Shown here: positions 33,199 to 44,334 of the stretch, one piece after another
How the letters are laid out: each line of letters starts with the position of its first letter
Position numbering within the stretch: the first letter of the stretch is position 1
Source of the DNA: Neoceratodus forsteri
Taxonomy: Eukaryota > Chordata > Ceratodontiformes > Ceratodontidae
Assembly: GCA_016271365.2 (NCBI GenBank)
Contig: CM057456.1
Span: 612,627,501-612,691,500 of the forward strand
Reading direction: 5' to 3'
DNA: 64,000 bases
The notes under the pieces: generated by a model
Databases searched by the model: none
What the model saw: the letters and a program-made list of their open reading frames with translations, nothing else
Told to the model about the DNA's origin: nothing
Position numbers and translations under genes: made by a program

Positions 33199-33250
33199 AA
33201 CTGCACAGAAGCCTGGCCAATGAGGGGGAAGGCGAGCAGGTTGAAGTAAT
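32166..33250. other. unassigned region with degenerate tandem repeat and simple repeats
   Basis: No coding motif recognised. Two related blocks, about 158 bp apart, start near 32182 and 32340. They share GTGAA.TG.AGAAGG, CCCATAT.ACCAA and TATGGGATG.A.TT. (AAAT)n/(AATT)n lies at 32548-32574 and (GA)n at 33165-33194. Confidence 0.45.
33165..33194. repeat. (GA)n microsatellite
   Basis: About 15 uninterrupted GA units followed by an A run. Confidence 0.95.
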
Positions 33251-35890
33251 GAATGGTGAAGATATTTTGGAAGATCAAGAATTATGACGAGTACGTAATT
33301 TTCATATCTTTCAAGAATCAATCTTCACCATTCACTACTGGTGGGTCTGAATGGCAAGCTTACAACCAAGGCTGGTGTTGGCCAAACCTTAGGGAAATGG
33401 TTGTTCCCTCAGACTCCTGTGTGTGTGCGGGGCCCCTTATGGGTATGGTGAGGCCTAAGGCTGGTCAGGGGCAGGCAGAGGCTCCCACGGTCTGGAAACA
33501 GGAATGCACAACATGGTGTGCACCGCCAAGAACACTCTTCAACCTCAGGCATCAAACTCGGCAGAGTTTGACTCTGGGGGACAGTCAAGCAATGGGTGCC
33601 TGTACCCAGAGGGGGTATCCAGGAGCTGGACTCCAGAGGTGGGGTGCAGCATGACTTCTGGAGACCCCACGGTTGCAAAACACCTGTGCTGTGTGTCCCT
33701 CGGGGCTGGAGAAGAGGCAAAGGGATGGAGCCAGACATCTATTGATGCCTCCACAAATAGCCTAGATCACAGGTATGACTGTATAGTCATGACAGTACTC
33801 CCCAAGAAAGGACAGCGTCAGACGTGCAGGATTGTGGCCTGAGAAGTGGAGTAGTCGCAGCTCCCTCATCATCTCTGAAAGAAACTGCTGGCAACAAGAG
33901 TACTCCACATCGAAGGATAGATGGAGGAAAGAGTCTTCTTCCTTAGGAAGGTGAAGATAGGGAGTTGCTGGACTTAGAAGGTGGTGGTGCCAAGGTCTCA
34001 AGCTGAAAAGTAGCCTGATCTAGTGCCATTAGGTAAGTTAGGAAGAGACTCACCGAAGCCCTGAATTGGCCCCAGGTCAACGACCCCGTAGAACTTGAAA
34101 TTCCCAGGACAGCAGATGGGGTAGGCAGAGGAGAAACTTGGGCTAGGCCAGAACCTCTGCAGGGTTAAAACAGCATAAAGGGGACCTCGCCCAAGGGGAA
34201 GGTCTGACCAACTTGTCCACCTGGGAACACCCAACTGCAGACGGGCAGTCTAGGTGGTGCCTTGGGGGTGAACTCCTAGCTAGTGAGAATGGAGCTGTAG
34301 AGGTCCCACAGGGCAGGCCCTATCCCCACCTACAACAGACCCAGATGGTTATGAGGAGGCCAGCGGATCAGAGTCAGCCCTTCAAGTCCTGCCAGATCAA
34401 CCAGCAAACCTGGGTGTGGAGTGAGGTGCCAACTGGGACGTACCAACCCCCACCTCATCAGAATGGGCTCTGCCCCTTGGGCTAGGCCTAAAGACAGAAC
34501 CAATGTCAAGAACCTAAACTGAGAAGTAACAGACGTCGCAGGCAGCAACAGAACCCCAGACACTGCGAAGGGTGCCAGGGTCAGAACCTGCGACGGGGAT
34601 GGCGTCAGAACCCAACCCAGCACCGAAGGTGGTGCCAGAACCCAACCCAGTACTACACCCAGCACTGGGGTAGTCCCCGGAACCATGAGCAGTGACAAAA
34701 GAGAAGAGGGACAGCACTGAGGCCAGCACCAGGCTGGGAAGCACCCAGAGGCAACGTCGAGGAAATCAGAGGCCTAGGACTAGGTCCAGAAAGGCTTCTC
34801 TCATCGTCAGAGCCAGGTACCCAGTCGAGATCATCCCAGCCCCTATCCCTTGAGTCAGACAGCTTAGTGAACGAGATCCAGAAGCTCTCCACCAGGCCAC
34901 TGGCTCCAGAAACCTCTCCTCTCCTAGTGCTGCAAGCGGCAACTGGAGGGGACCCAGCCTTGCAGGCAGTGCCGCTCCACTCAGCATCAGCCTCAGTGCC
35001 AGGAACCAAAGTGGCACTGGGCTGTGGCCCAAAGGAGCCCACCAGTGTAGGCCCAAGTGTATAGCTCAGACCTTGCCATGGGGCGGGGGGGGGATGCCGG
35101 ACTGGAAGGATTGTGCAACAGACCCCTTGGAGGGGGCCAGCTGTCCCACAGACACCCCCCCATAGGCTATTCATCTCTGTGAGACAAGGACCAGAAAGGG
35201 CCTCTCCCTTAGCATGGAGTGCGCCCAGGAACCTTGCCTCAGAGTCCCTTGTGCGACACCTGCCTCTGAAAGTGGGGGGCGACCAACCCCACTTCGCACA
35301 GATCTCTAGAGCGTAGAAGTCCACTGAGAAGCAGGCACTGCAATGGTCCATATCATGTTGCGCTCCAAAGCAGGTCCAGCAGAGGTCATGTCGGTCTCAG
35401 ACAGACGTGTTTCTCCCACGGGCACTGACGCATGTGGAAGAGTCTGTCTTCTTATCCATCTTCTTATTAGACTTCTTAGGCCCCCGAGATGTGGCCATGA
35501 CTGAACAATGAAAATAAGAAAAAAGAGCAAAAACAGAGAGCTCGGTGCCTTACAGGACAGGAAAGAAAAGAGGCAGTGGAAAACTGTTTAGAGAAGGGTT
35601 ACTGCCTTGAGGAAGCGGCAACGAACAAAACTAAGCTGTCAGAAATGGCGAACTCTCCCACGGAGTGCTACTATAACGACTGGAAGAAAAGAACTGGGGA
35701 GAGCAAAGGGCCAACGGTTACTGGCCAGTCCGCGATCACCAATCCACGCATCCGCCTTGTGGACAGCGCCATCCCTAACGTTGCTCCCTTAGCTCTAAAA
35801 TATTAAAACTGTATGCTCCCGTGGGGTCCTAGCGCCTCCAGCACAGACCCACCAGTAATGAACAGTGAAGACAGATTCTTGGAAGATCCC
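33251..35890 (-). mobile_element. E8: non-autonomous element of a third YR-like family
   Basis: It is bounded by inverted copies of ATCTTCACCATTCACTACTG, GTGGGTCTG (33324-33350) and CAGACCCACCAGTAATGAAC (35845-35885). At 33251-33336 a small palindrome (AATGGTGAAGAT / ATCTTCACCATT) looks like an ICR remnant. Inside, only a gag-like start is recognisable (34650-35498). RT, RNase H and YR were searched for by motif and not found in 33350-34650. Family membership rests on the termini and the gag Cys motif. Confidence 0.6.
34653..35498 (-). pseudogene. E8: gag-like ORF
   Basis: The likely start at 35498 gives MATSRGPKKSNKKMDKK. After a frame change there is DLCWTCFGAQHDMDHCSAC, with the CxxCxG.xH...HCxxC pattern of the other gags. 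The following open frame (34653-35351) is Gly/Ser-rich and ends with GWDDLDWVPGSDDE. I see no other domain. Confidence 0.55.
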
Positions 35891-36019
35891 TAGTTCACCT
35901 TTGTCAGGGGAACTGGACAAATGGCCTTTCTGTACAGCAGTGCCTGCACCTCTTCCCACGGGATTGTAAGGTGCTCAAGGAAGTGGTGGCAGAACCCTGG
36001 AGATGTCATCAATTCCAGG
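35891..36019. other. unassigned spacer
   Basis: No recognised motif. Confidence 0.3.
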
Positions 36020-36263
36020 GTGCATCTGCGCTGGATAGTTAACACTAATAATTATATTATATTACATTACATTACTAATATTTATTTAATACATTTACCT
36101 GACCTTGGATAGTTTTTATCCTGTATAATATTGTTTATTTCCTGTATCTGATATGCTTGTCATTTCCTGTATCCTTGTTTTGTACCTCCCCGACGTGGAG
36201 CCTTTGCAAAAGAGTCTTTGACTCAAAGGTTTGTAATTCCAATTCTCTTAATAAAAAAATAAA
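36020..36263 (+). mobile_element. second copy of the A-tailed retroposon 3' end
   Basis: Its last ~90 bp (ACGTGGAGCCTTTGCAAAAG, ACTCAAAGGTTTGTAAT and TTAATAAAAAAATAAAA) parallel the insert at 31163-31538. The 5' border is unclear in AT-rich sequence. Confidence 0.55.
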
Positions 36264-36552
36264 ACATCTGCCATCAATCAGGACAGGGACAGAGAGATGC
36301 TGCCCCCCGCCCGAAGAATCCAGCACAGGGAGTAGGGGGTCAGAAGGAAGGGGAAAGGTAGAAACAGCCCCCTTTCCTATGTCCTTTGAGGGTTTTATAT
36401 GCCCCCCCCCAATGAACTGTCACTGCCATTAGGGTGCAGAACCCTGTCCATGACCACAGGGAAGTTGCGAGGCCTCATGTGAAAGGAGCCTATATCACTG
36501 CCATACTGGGAATCAGTCTGCAACAGGGACCTAACTGTCCTGACAGACCTCT
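36264..36552. other. unassigned spacer
   Basis: Mixed sequence with short C runs and no recognised motif. Confidence 0.3.
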
Positions 36553-36956
36553 TCAAGGCCCCCATGTCATTAAGACCTTGCCATCTGGTCTGAAGAGCTC
36601 TGCATTTTTAAAATAAGCATTCAGAACAGACTGTTGCACATCCTGGGCAAAACTTTCAACATGTAGCCAGGAGATGCATTGCAAACAAATGCTAGAGGCG
36701 GCTACCCTGGCTGCAGCATCAAAGGCGTCATGAATGGCTCTCAGAAAATGCTTTGTCAGCATCGGAGCCCTGGAAACGTAAGTGAGGGCTACTGCTTTTA
36801 GGGATCCATCAAGCATACTGCTGACAATACCACACAGATCTCTCCACATGTCGTTCTGATACTTGGGTCAAATGTACTAGCAATTCTGGTCATGAAACCG
36901 AGGGGCCGGTAAAAGTGCAATTGCGCTGATGCCCAACTTTCTGGACTCTCTTGTCA
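36553..36956 (-). pseudogene. gag fragment of a DIRS-type element
   Basis: An open stretch with AIHDAFDAAARVAASSICLQ, closely matching AMDAFDAASRAAAASICTRR of the E1 gag. The surrounding order is also similar (MTRIASTFDP-like words before, FRPDGKVL after). No RT or terminus is attached. Confidence 0.6.
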
Positions 36957-39230
36957 TACTAACATACTAAAATGCCAGCAGAATAGGCCTAACTTGTCTT
37001 TCTGTCTGCTCGTTTGGTCAGCCCCCACCCTAAGTGCTGACCTTGCTGTCCCCCTCGCCTTCTCTGGCTTCTCCCTTCCCAGTTCCGGATATTCTTGCTG
37101 CATTGGATTTTGCTTCCTGAACCCTTCCCCTGTACCTGTCCCACCCCCTCTTGAACCCCTCCACTGTCTCTGCCTCCACCAGCCCCCTAGGTAATGCATT
37201 CCATGGCTCCACCACCCTCTCAGTGAAGTAGCACCTCCTCCTTTCTCCCCTGAATCTTCCCCCCTCCAGCTTCCACCCATGCCCTCTAGTGGCCCCTTCC
37301 TCCTTCCTTTGAAGCACCCTGACTGTTCCTCCCCTATTTACCCTCTTCATGTACCTGAAGACCTCTATCATGTCCCCCCGGTCCCTTCTCTCTTCGAGCC
37401 TCTCCTCATAGGTCCTGTCCCCCAAGCCCCAAATCATTTTGGTTGCCCTCTCCAGGAGGTTAATGTTCCTCTTTAAGTGTGGCCTCCAAAGCTGCACGCA
37501 GTACTCCAGGTGCGGCCTCCCCAAGCAGTTATACAGAGGGAGTATCACTTCCCTCCTTCTGGAGGTGATCCCCCTAGTGATGCATCCCAGCATCCTGTTG
37601 GCCTTGGCTGCTGCCCTCCTACAAGTCTCAGAGTTGTTCATCTTGACATCCACCACCACCCCCAGGTCCCTCTCAGTCATTGAGACTTGTAGTATCCCCC
37701 CCCCCCAGGGTGTACACTTGGCCTGGGTTTCTGGCCCCCAGGTGGAGTACCTTGCATTTCCCTGCATTGAACCTCAGCTTCCACTTTCTAGACCATCTTT
37801 CCAGAGCCTCCAGGTCCCCTGCAGGGCCACCTCCCTCCCCTCCCCATCCACCACTGCCCCAGTTTCAAGTCATCTGCAAAAGACTCATCTCACTCTGATT
37901 CCTGTCCTTATGTCAGATACGTGGGCGTTGAACAGAAGGGGCCCAAGGACTGATTCCTGTGGGACCCTACGAATGACCCTCCTTGGGGATGAGACTATCC
38001 CGCCAACTACGACCCTCTGGGTCCGGTCCTGGAGCCAATTGCCTATCCATCTGATCATCTGGTTTCCCACCCCCATTTCTCCTAGCTTATCCAACAGGCC
38101 CACATGAGGAACAGAGTCAAATGCCTTGCTGAAGTCTAGAAAGAGGACATCCACTGGTCTACCCAGGTCCAAGGCACTTGTCACCCAGTCATAGAACTCC
38201 ACAAGGTTTGTCTGACACGATTTCCCTGGGATGAATCCATGCTGTCTATCGTCCAGGCACCCTGACTTATCCAGGTCCCCCCCTAGCCTCTCCTTGACAA
38301 TGCCCTCCATCACCTTGCCCACCACCGATGTCAGGCTGACAGGCCTGTAGTTCCCTGCCAGCTCCTTGATCCCCCCTTGTGGATAGGCACTACATGCGCC
38401 ACCTTCCAGTCTTGGGGCACCCACCCTGTCCTCAGAGAGATGGTGAAAAGCTCTGCCAGGGGTTTCGCCAGGACATCTGCAAGTTCTTTCAGCACTCTAG
38501 GATGTAATTTATCCGGCCCCGGTGCTTTCTCCGTCTTAAGGGAGCTGAGGGCTTCCCTCACTCTCTCTGCTGTGATTTCCACTTCTGGTACCTCTTCTCC
38601 CTGCTTAGCCCTCCCCCACCTGCCAGTGATGCCCCCCAGACCTGCCGATCGGTAAGGGTCCCCCCCTCCTCATTATCTCTGTTTCCTACCACGTATGATG
38701 CAGCATCCCCATTTTCTCTGGTGAAAACTGAGGTGAAGTACTCATTTAGTACCTCAGCCTGCTCCCCGGGTCTTGTGCCCATCTCTCCTGATTTAATCCT
38801 GCTAATCTGCCCTTCACCTTCGTCTTTCCCCAATGTATCTAAAGAACCCTTTTTCCTCTCCTAATTTCCCTGGCCAGGTTCTGCTCCTTCCTTGCCTTAG
38901 CCAGCTCACCACTCTAGTGGCCCTTCTAGCCATCAGCTCGTACTCCCCTCGATCCCTTTCACTCCTTGAGCACTTGAATTCTTATAGGCTGCTTTCTTTC
39001 CCCGCACCACCTCCTGGACCTCCCTGGTCCACCAATAGGGTTTTTGGGCCCTACCGCATTTTCGTCTTACTCTTGCACAGGTGCTGGTAGCATCCTGCAC
39101 CCCTCTCCTGATGATTTCCCACCTACTATCAGCGTCCATGTCTGACCCAATCCCATCCAAATGCTCCTTAAGGATCCTTCCCATTTCCTTAAAATCCGCC
39201 CCAAAGGTCTAGTGCTCATTCTCAGTCCTG
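36957..39230 (-). mobile_element. CR1 LINE, 5'-truncated, with RT
   Basis: About 2.3 kb on the minus strand. The order is KPYWWTREVQEVVRGKKAAY (39000), VLNEYFTSVFTRENG (38750), the RT (38582-37900), and the C-terminal domain (37767-37030). The 3' end repeats TTAGTATGTTAGTATG at 36957-36975, a CR1-type end. The endonuclease and ORF1 are missing. Confidence 0.9.
37030..38833 (-). pseudogene. CR1 ORF2: reverse transcriptase and C-terminal domain
   Basis: RT blocks are LKTEKAPGPDKLHPRVLKEL, WKVAHVVPIHKGG, NYRPVSLTSVVGKVME, HGFIPGKSCQTNLVEFYD, motif A VLFLDFSKAFDSVPH, and motif B changed to RRVPQESVLGPLLF (normally GVPQGSVLGP). A frame change near 37900 hides motif C. The C-terminal frame of 245 codons carries LGVVVDVKMNNSETCRRAA, LPLYNCLGRPHLEYCVQLWR, and WNALPRGLVEAETVEGFK. 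The Gly-to-Glu change in motif B and the frameshifts make it inactive. Confidence 0.9.
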
Positions 39231-39234
39231 CTAG

Positions 39235-39786
39235 TTGTTAGTTTCCAAATTGCAAACAGGAGGATGCGGTACCTTTAAAATGGAACACAATCCAGCCTGC
39301 CAGCACAGCAGCAAGACGTCCGATTGCGGTGCTGACATCCTGGGTTCAGTGACGGACTCGGGAGACAGAGCCAGTCGGGGGAGAAGGATTGAGCACCCTG
39401 GGGATTGCTCTCCTTCTCCGGGGTAGTAGGAGTACCCGGCGCTTTACAGACCCCTGGTGGAGGCTGGGATGCCGCTGCAGCCGACGCGTTACTTTATTTT
39501 TGGGGGGCACTGGCAGTCATTCACGTCCCCACCCCAGGGTTCCAGCATTTACAGGGTTTAAAACAAACAAAAAGTCGGCCCTGGGGCACGATGCCCTGCT
39601 GCCGCCTCTCGGCAGGGCTCGCCTGGGGGGTGAGCCAGGGTTTGCCAACAATGTCTGTTGGGTGCGGGGAGCCTGCCCCGCCCAGGGGAGCAAGCCAGCG
39701 CATGGGGGGACAGCAGGCAGGGCTGGGCTGACATCTGAATGGAGCATCAGGGGGACCTTAAAAATAAATAAATAAATAAATAAAAA
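39235..39786 (+). mobile_element. unrecognised GC-rich retroposon with (AAAT)n tail
   Basis: A GC-rich block in an otherwise AT-richer surrounding, ending CTTAAAAATAAATAAATAAATA (39757-39786). It has no RT motifs. The composition break and the tail suggest a retroposed unit on the plus strand. I could not find a convincing target duplication or a tRNA-like head. Confidence 0.4.
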
Positions 39787-40090
39787 GAAACCCAGGCCTT
39801 TAGCAAGACAGCGTTCTGGCCTCGAAAAAGCTGAACCTCCCTGTTTTGCCAGCCTACTAGATGAATCCTGGGGCTTACCATCCCTACTTCAGGGTGGAAA
39901 TCTAGAGGACTGATGTTCAGGGAGCCACATCAACTCATCAGTGACAAGCAGGCCAACTCCTGTAAGCCCTGAAGGCTTTCTGTTGATGAAAGGCAAGACT
40001 CTGACCTGGCGGCCGAAACTGGTGATAAGACCAGCATCTAACTTTCACCTTTATCAGTCACCGATGTTTTCCATGTAGTCATTGTCAGTG
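39787..40090. other. unassigned spacer
   Basis: No recognised motif. Confidence 0.3.
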
Positions 40091-40455
40091 GATTCTGCAA
40101 CTTGATACTGATACCAGAATACTGTGTCAGCTGCGCCTCAGGGAATGGCAGGGGGTAGTACTTATACGGGGTTGGCTACTCCAACTCAAAGTCAAATCCC
40201 AAAAAAAAAAAAAAAGCACTTAGTATACTTGGAACAGATGGGGCTTAATCAAAATAAATGCAGAATCCAAACTTTAATAGAAAATCACAAGTCCACACAG
40301 ATAAAATCACCAGGAAGTAGTTGCTTCCTGGTGATTTTATCTGAGTGGACTTGTGATTTCCCATTAAAATTTGGATTAGGCATTTATTTTGATTAAGTCC
40401 TGTCTGTTCTCGTTTGCCGAGTGCTTCTATTTTCTGGATTTGATTCTGCAACTTG
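40091..40455. repeat. foldback element flanked by a 14-bp direct repeat
   Basis: The flanks are GATTCTGCAACTTG at 40091-40104 and 40442-40455. Inside, an inverted repeat with arms at about 40193-40317 and 40324-40446 pairs, for example, ATCACAAGTCCAC..AGATAA with its complement around a loop of a few bases at about 40318-40323. There is no ORF with a known domain. Confidence 0.85.
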
Positions 40456-40816
40456 GCAGGCACTGTAGTAGACCACTGTTTCTAAATAATACCCCAAACT
40501 TTACACCTGTGTCTGCATGAAGACTGATTCAAATCTTGGCAGATGTTGCAGTTTTTGACATTGTGGTCTAGGCCTAAACACAGACAGTGCTCCAACAACT
40601 GGCACAGACCTTTCCTTCTTGAGCCTGTAGTGCCTTAAGTAGACTCCCTGTCAAATGACTAAATGGACAACAAAAAATCATGAAAATCTCCTGTGCGAGG
40701 AGTTGGATTATCCGTCACTCATTCTGGACCATCACAGATCCAGAGACGGGAATAAGATCTGATCATCATCATTCAGCATGGCCCACAAGTACTGAACGTG
40801 AATAACTGAATAGAAG
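40456..40816. other. unassigned spacer
   Basis: No recognised motif. It may be host intron. Confidence 0.35.
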
Positions 40817-41259
40817 AAAAAATTACTCACCTTAGTAATGTTTCTTCTAACGGAGTCTTGCTGTATTCTGACATATGCAATTGGGTCCTGCCTTTCAACT
40901 GCCCCGGAGAACAAAGAGTTAAACTTTCCATGGCCAGCATGGATTGTTCATAAGCTCGGCTGAAGCCCCTGTCTGCTGCTGTTTAAACTGCAACCATCAG
41001 ATCTTTACGAGCAAAGACTCACTAGATGTTCTGTGTGGAAACTGTAAAATTCTTACTAGCCAACTGGCAAATATATCTATATAAAACGTTTTTGGTTTCA
41101 AAAGGAAGACTCAAGTCAGGAAACCCAAAACAAAACACACATCAAACACAACCCCTCACCCAAACCAAAGAGGGTGAAAAAGGACACCCCTAGGGTGCCA
41201 ACACTGCTCCTGCCCACCCACATCCCAAAATCTAGGTTCTGAGGAGGGGAGGGGTTGAG

Positions 41260-41358
41260 GTCAGAATACAGCAAGACTCCATTAGAAGAAACATTACTAA
41301 GGTGAGTAATTTTTTCTTCAAACAACAATGAAGTCTTGCTGTATTCTGACATATGCAG
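41260..41358. other. E9 internal complementary region
   Basis: The first half complements the left end (CTCCATTAGAAGAAACATTA, GGTGAGTAA), including the 3-bp-shorter form of that end found at 40840-40855. The second half (TTCTTCAAACAACAATGAAG) complements the right end at 46690-46731. The shared shorter form shows that ICR and terminus stay matched within a copy. Confidence 0.9.
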
Positions 41359-41384
41359 ACTACCAAGCAGTACCTCCATGGAGG

Positions 41385-42470
41385 AGGGACAGAACCTACT
41401 TTGGAAACAGGCTCTGAAGTACTGCTGTGCCAAACCGAGCATCACTCCTAGCCTGGATATCCAGAGAGTAATGCTTGGTGAATGTATGGACTGTTTTCCA
41501 GGTGGCTGCTTGATAAATTTCTAAGAGAGGAACATCCCTGACAGCAGCCAGGGAAGCAGCTGTACCTCTAGTGGAATGAGCCCTCAGGCCTGAGGGTGGA
41601 GTTCTACCCAGTTTTTTCACAGCAGAACTGTATACAAGAAACAAATGACCTGGTAACAGATCTCTTAGTGGCAGGTTTGCCCTTACCAACTTCTCCATAC
41701 GTAAGGAACAACTGGAGGGATTCAAACCTGTGACCCTTGGTATGCTCTATGTAGTAGCTAAGGGTTCTTAACATCCAAGCTGTGTAGCCTTCTCTCTCCC
41801 GAGGAGGAATGGTCAGTGAAGAAAACAGGCAGAGATATAGACTGGTTGAGGTGGAAATCTGAAACCACTTTAGGTAAGAACTTTCTGTTAGCTCTAAGGA
41901 CCACTTTATCTCTATGGAAAGAGATGAAATCAGATTCCACTGACAGGGGTTGCAATTCATTGATACGCCTGGCAGAAGTAATGGCTACCAAAAACACAGT
42001 TTTCCAAGTCAAGTACTTAAGCTCTGCTGAGGACAAAGGCTCAAAAGGAGGTTGCATAAGCTGAGCAATGCAAACATTAAGGTCCCAAGCAGGACCAGGA
42101 GCCCTAAGGGGGGGGGGATTGGGTGTGAAGCAATCCCTTGAAAAACTTACAAACTACAGGATTGGATGATAGAGAGGAAGGCATGCCTACTGACAAGAAA
42201 GCAGAAACAGCTGCCAAGTGTACTTTAAGGGTAGCTGGTCTGAGGCCTAGCCATTAAGATGGACCATATAGTCCAGAACCGTAGAAAATTCAGCAGAGTC
42301 TGGAGAAATATTCTTCTTAGAACACCAAATGCTAAATCTTTTTCCATTTGGAGTTGTAAGTCTTCCTGGTGGAAGGCTTTCGAGAAGCCTTAAGGATATC
42401 CAGAACTCCTTGGGAAAGGTGCAGATCTGCAAACTCTAACTCTTCAAGAGCCATGCCTTGAGAGACTGAA
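41385..42470 (-). pseudogene. E9: tyrosine recombinase
   Basis: Motifs are EFADLHLSQGVLDILKASRK (42440), SARRINELQPLSVES with catalytic Arg (41970), DKVVLRANRKFLPKVV, LRAHSTRGTAASLAAVRD with HxxR (41560), and FTKHYSLDIQARSDARFG with catalytic Tyr (41470). The C-terminus runs on to SLFPK. Three or four frame changes (near 41620, 41760, 42110 and 42300) break the gene. Confidence 0.9.
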
Positions 42471-43362
42471 GATTCGGATACCAAATCCTCCCCTGAGAGG
42501 ATGTCAATAGGTTGTAATTCCTGGGAAGAGACAGGGGAAGGTGGACTGCTAGGGACAACAACAGGGGGTACCAGGGCTGTCTGGCCCAATCTGGAGCAAT
42601 CAGAATCACTTTGCATGGTTGTGACCTTATCTTAACTAACACTTTGAACAGGAGAGGGAAGGGGGGGGAAGCATACAGAAATTTCCCTTCCCAGTTCAGA
42701 ATCAGAGCATCCAGGGGGACTGAGCCCAAGACTGGGGGTCTGCAACAAAAGAGAGGACGTTGGTGATTGTCTGGGGTTGCAAAGAGATCCATCTCTGGTG
42801 TGCCCCATCTTGAGAAAATCACTTTCAAAACTAGAGAATCTAGGCCCATTCGCGATGGCCCTGGGATATTCTGCTCAGTGCATCTGCTAGGACATTGTCC
42901 TTCCCTGGGAGGTGAACTGCTATCAGAGAGGTTTGCAGGGGGAATAGGCCAGGGACCACAACTTCATTGCTTCTGTGCACAAGGCCGTAGACAGAGTGCC
43001 TCCTTGCTAGTTTATGTACCACATGGTGGTGGTGTTGTCTGTTCTGACCTGAACCATCTTGTTCTGTACAAATTTGGAAAAAGCTTCCAGTGCCAGAAAC
43101 ACTGCTCTGAGTTCCAAGAGACTGATGTGAAGCAGAGATTCCTGAGGTGACATCCCCCAAATGGGCTCCCCAGCCCAGCAGGGAAGCATCTGTGGTATCA
43201 CTGAATGAGACTGAGTGACAAATGGAACCCCTTGTCTCAAATTGTCCTGATCCTGCCACCATTGCAAGGCTTGGATTAGGTTTCGAATCACTGGGACTAG
43301 TTTGGTAAGGGAATCCTTTCTTTGGGACCAGAAGGTTCTTAAGGAACTGAATGTCCTCATCT
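42471..43362 (-). pseudogene. E9: RNase H and MT-like domain
   Basis: RNase H motifs are TTDASLLGWGAHLGD, LELRAVFLALEAFSKF, VQVRTDNTTTMWYIN and LADALSRISQGHREW. The MT-like domain follows in an open piece (42436-42849): SRWGTPEMDLFATPDNHQ, LNWEGKFLYASPPFPLL and VILIAPDWARQPWYPLLLSL. A short deletion after TDASLLGW removes part of the strand before LLHISLLELRA. Confidence 0.85.
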
Positions 43363-44310
43363 GGAATCTTGCCCTTGGATCACTGCTGTGAAGCTGCCAT
43401 GTGGCCCAGAAGCTGAAGGAAATGCCTTGCTGGTCAGGACACCTGAAGGGTGAATGAAGAGGCCAGTTCCATAAGGTTCCTTGCCCTTTCCAGGGGAAGG
43501 AAGGCTCTTGCCTTTACTGTATCCAGTTCTGCACCTATGACGGTGAGGAGCTGTACTGGTTCGAGAACTGACTTCGGAAGGTTGAGAAGGAATCCTAAGG
43601 AAGTGAGCACTTGCTGGGTCACTTGCAGATGTGACTTGACTTGGTCTAGAGACTGACCTACTATGAGCCAGTCGTCCAAGTATGGGAAGATGGAGATCTT
43701 TTTTCTTCTTAGGAAAGCAACAACTACTGCCAGACACTTTGTGAAAACCCTTGGGGCTGATGTTAGGCCAAAGGGCATTGCTCTGAACTGATAGTGGCCT
43801 GAGGGCAACTCGAACCTGAAGTACTTCGTGTGGGAGCACCTGATGGGAATGTGAAAGTAGGCATCTTTGAGGTCCAAGGAGGCTAGCCAGTCCCCTGGCC
43901 TTAAAGAGGGAAGGATAATTCCCAGAGTTACCATTTTGAACTTTGGCTTCGGAAGGTGTTTGTTCACATATCTTAAGTCCAGGACGGGTTGCCATTGTCC
44001 TGTCTTTTTGGGGGTTAGGAAGTACCTGGAGTACAATCCTTTGCCCTTGTGTACGGTGGGAACCCTCTCTATAGCTCTGAGAGCTAGGAGAGAAGAAACC
44101 TCTGCCTCTAGGGCAAGGGTCTCAGATTTGCAGGTGGAAAGGATCTGGTGCTCATCTTGGGAAATTTTCTGAAGCTGAGAACCAGTCCCTGGCTTACTAC
44201 TTCCAGGACCCACTTGTCTGATGTAAGAGACTTCCAGTTCTGGACAAAGTAAGCCAGCCTGCCCCCTACAGGGATGGGGGAGTCAACCCAGGCTGACACA
44301 TCAGGGTGTC
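43363..44310 (-). pseudogene. E9: reverse transcriptase
   Basis: One of the best preserved RTs here. An open frame of 259 codons (43434-44213) carries QWQPVLDLRYVNKHLPKPKF, motif A ASLDLKDAYFHIPI, motif B GLTSAPRVFTKCLAVV, motif C FPYLDDWLIVGQSL and the thumb-side LTSLGFLLNLPKSVLEPVQ. All catalytic aspartates are present. Confidence 0.9.
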
Positions 44311-44334
44311 TGCTTGGCAGAAGCCTTAGACTGA

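Noticed and set aside
33504..33842. Open frames on both strands of E8 as genes
   Set aside because: Short, overlapping and without any motif or codon pattern; read as chance frames.
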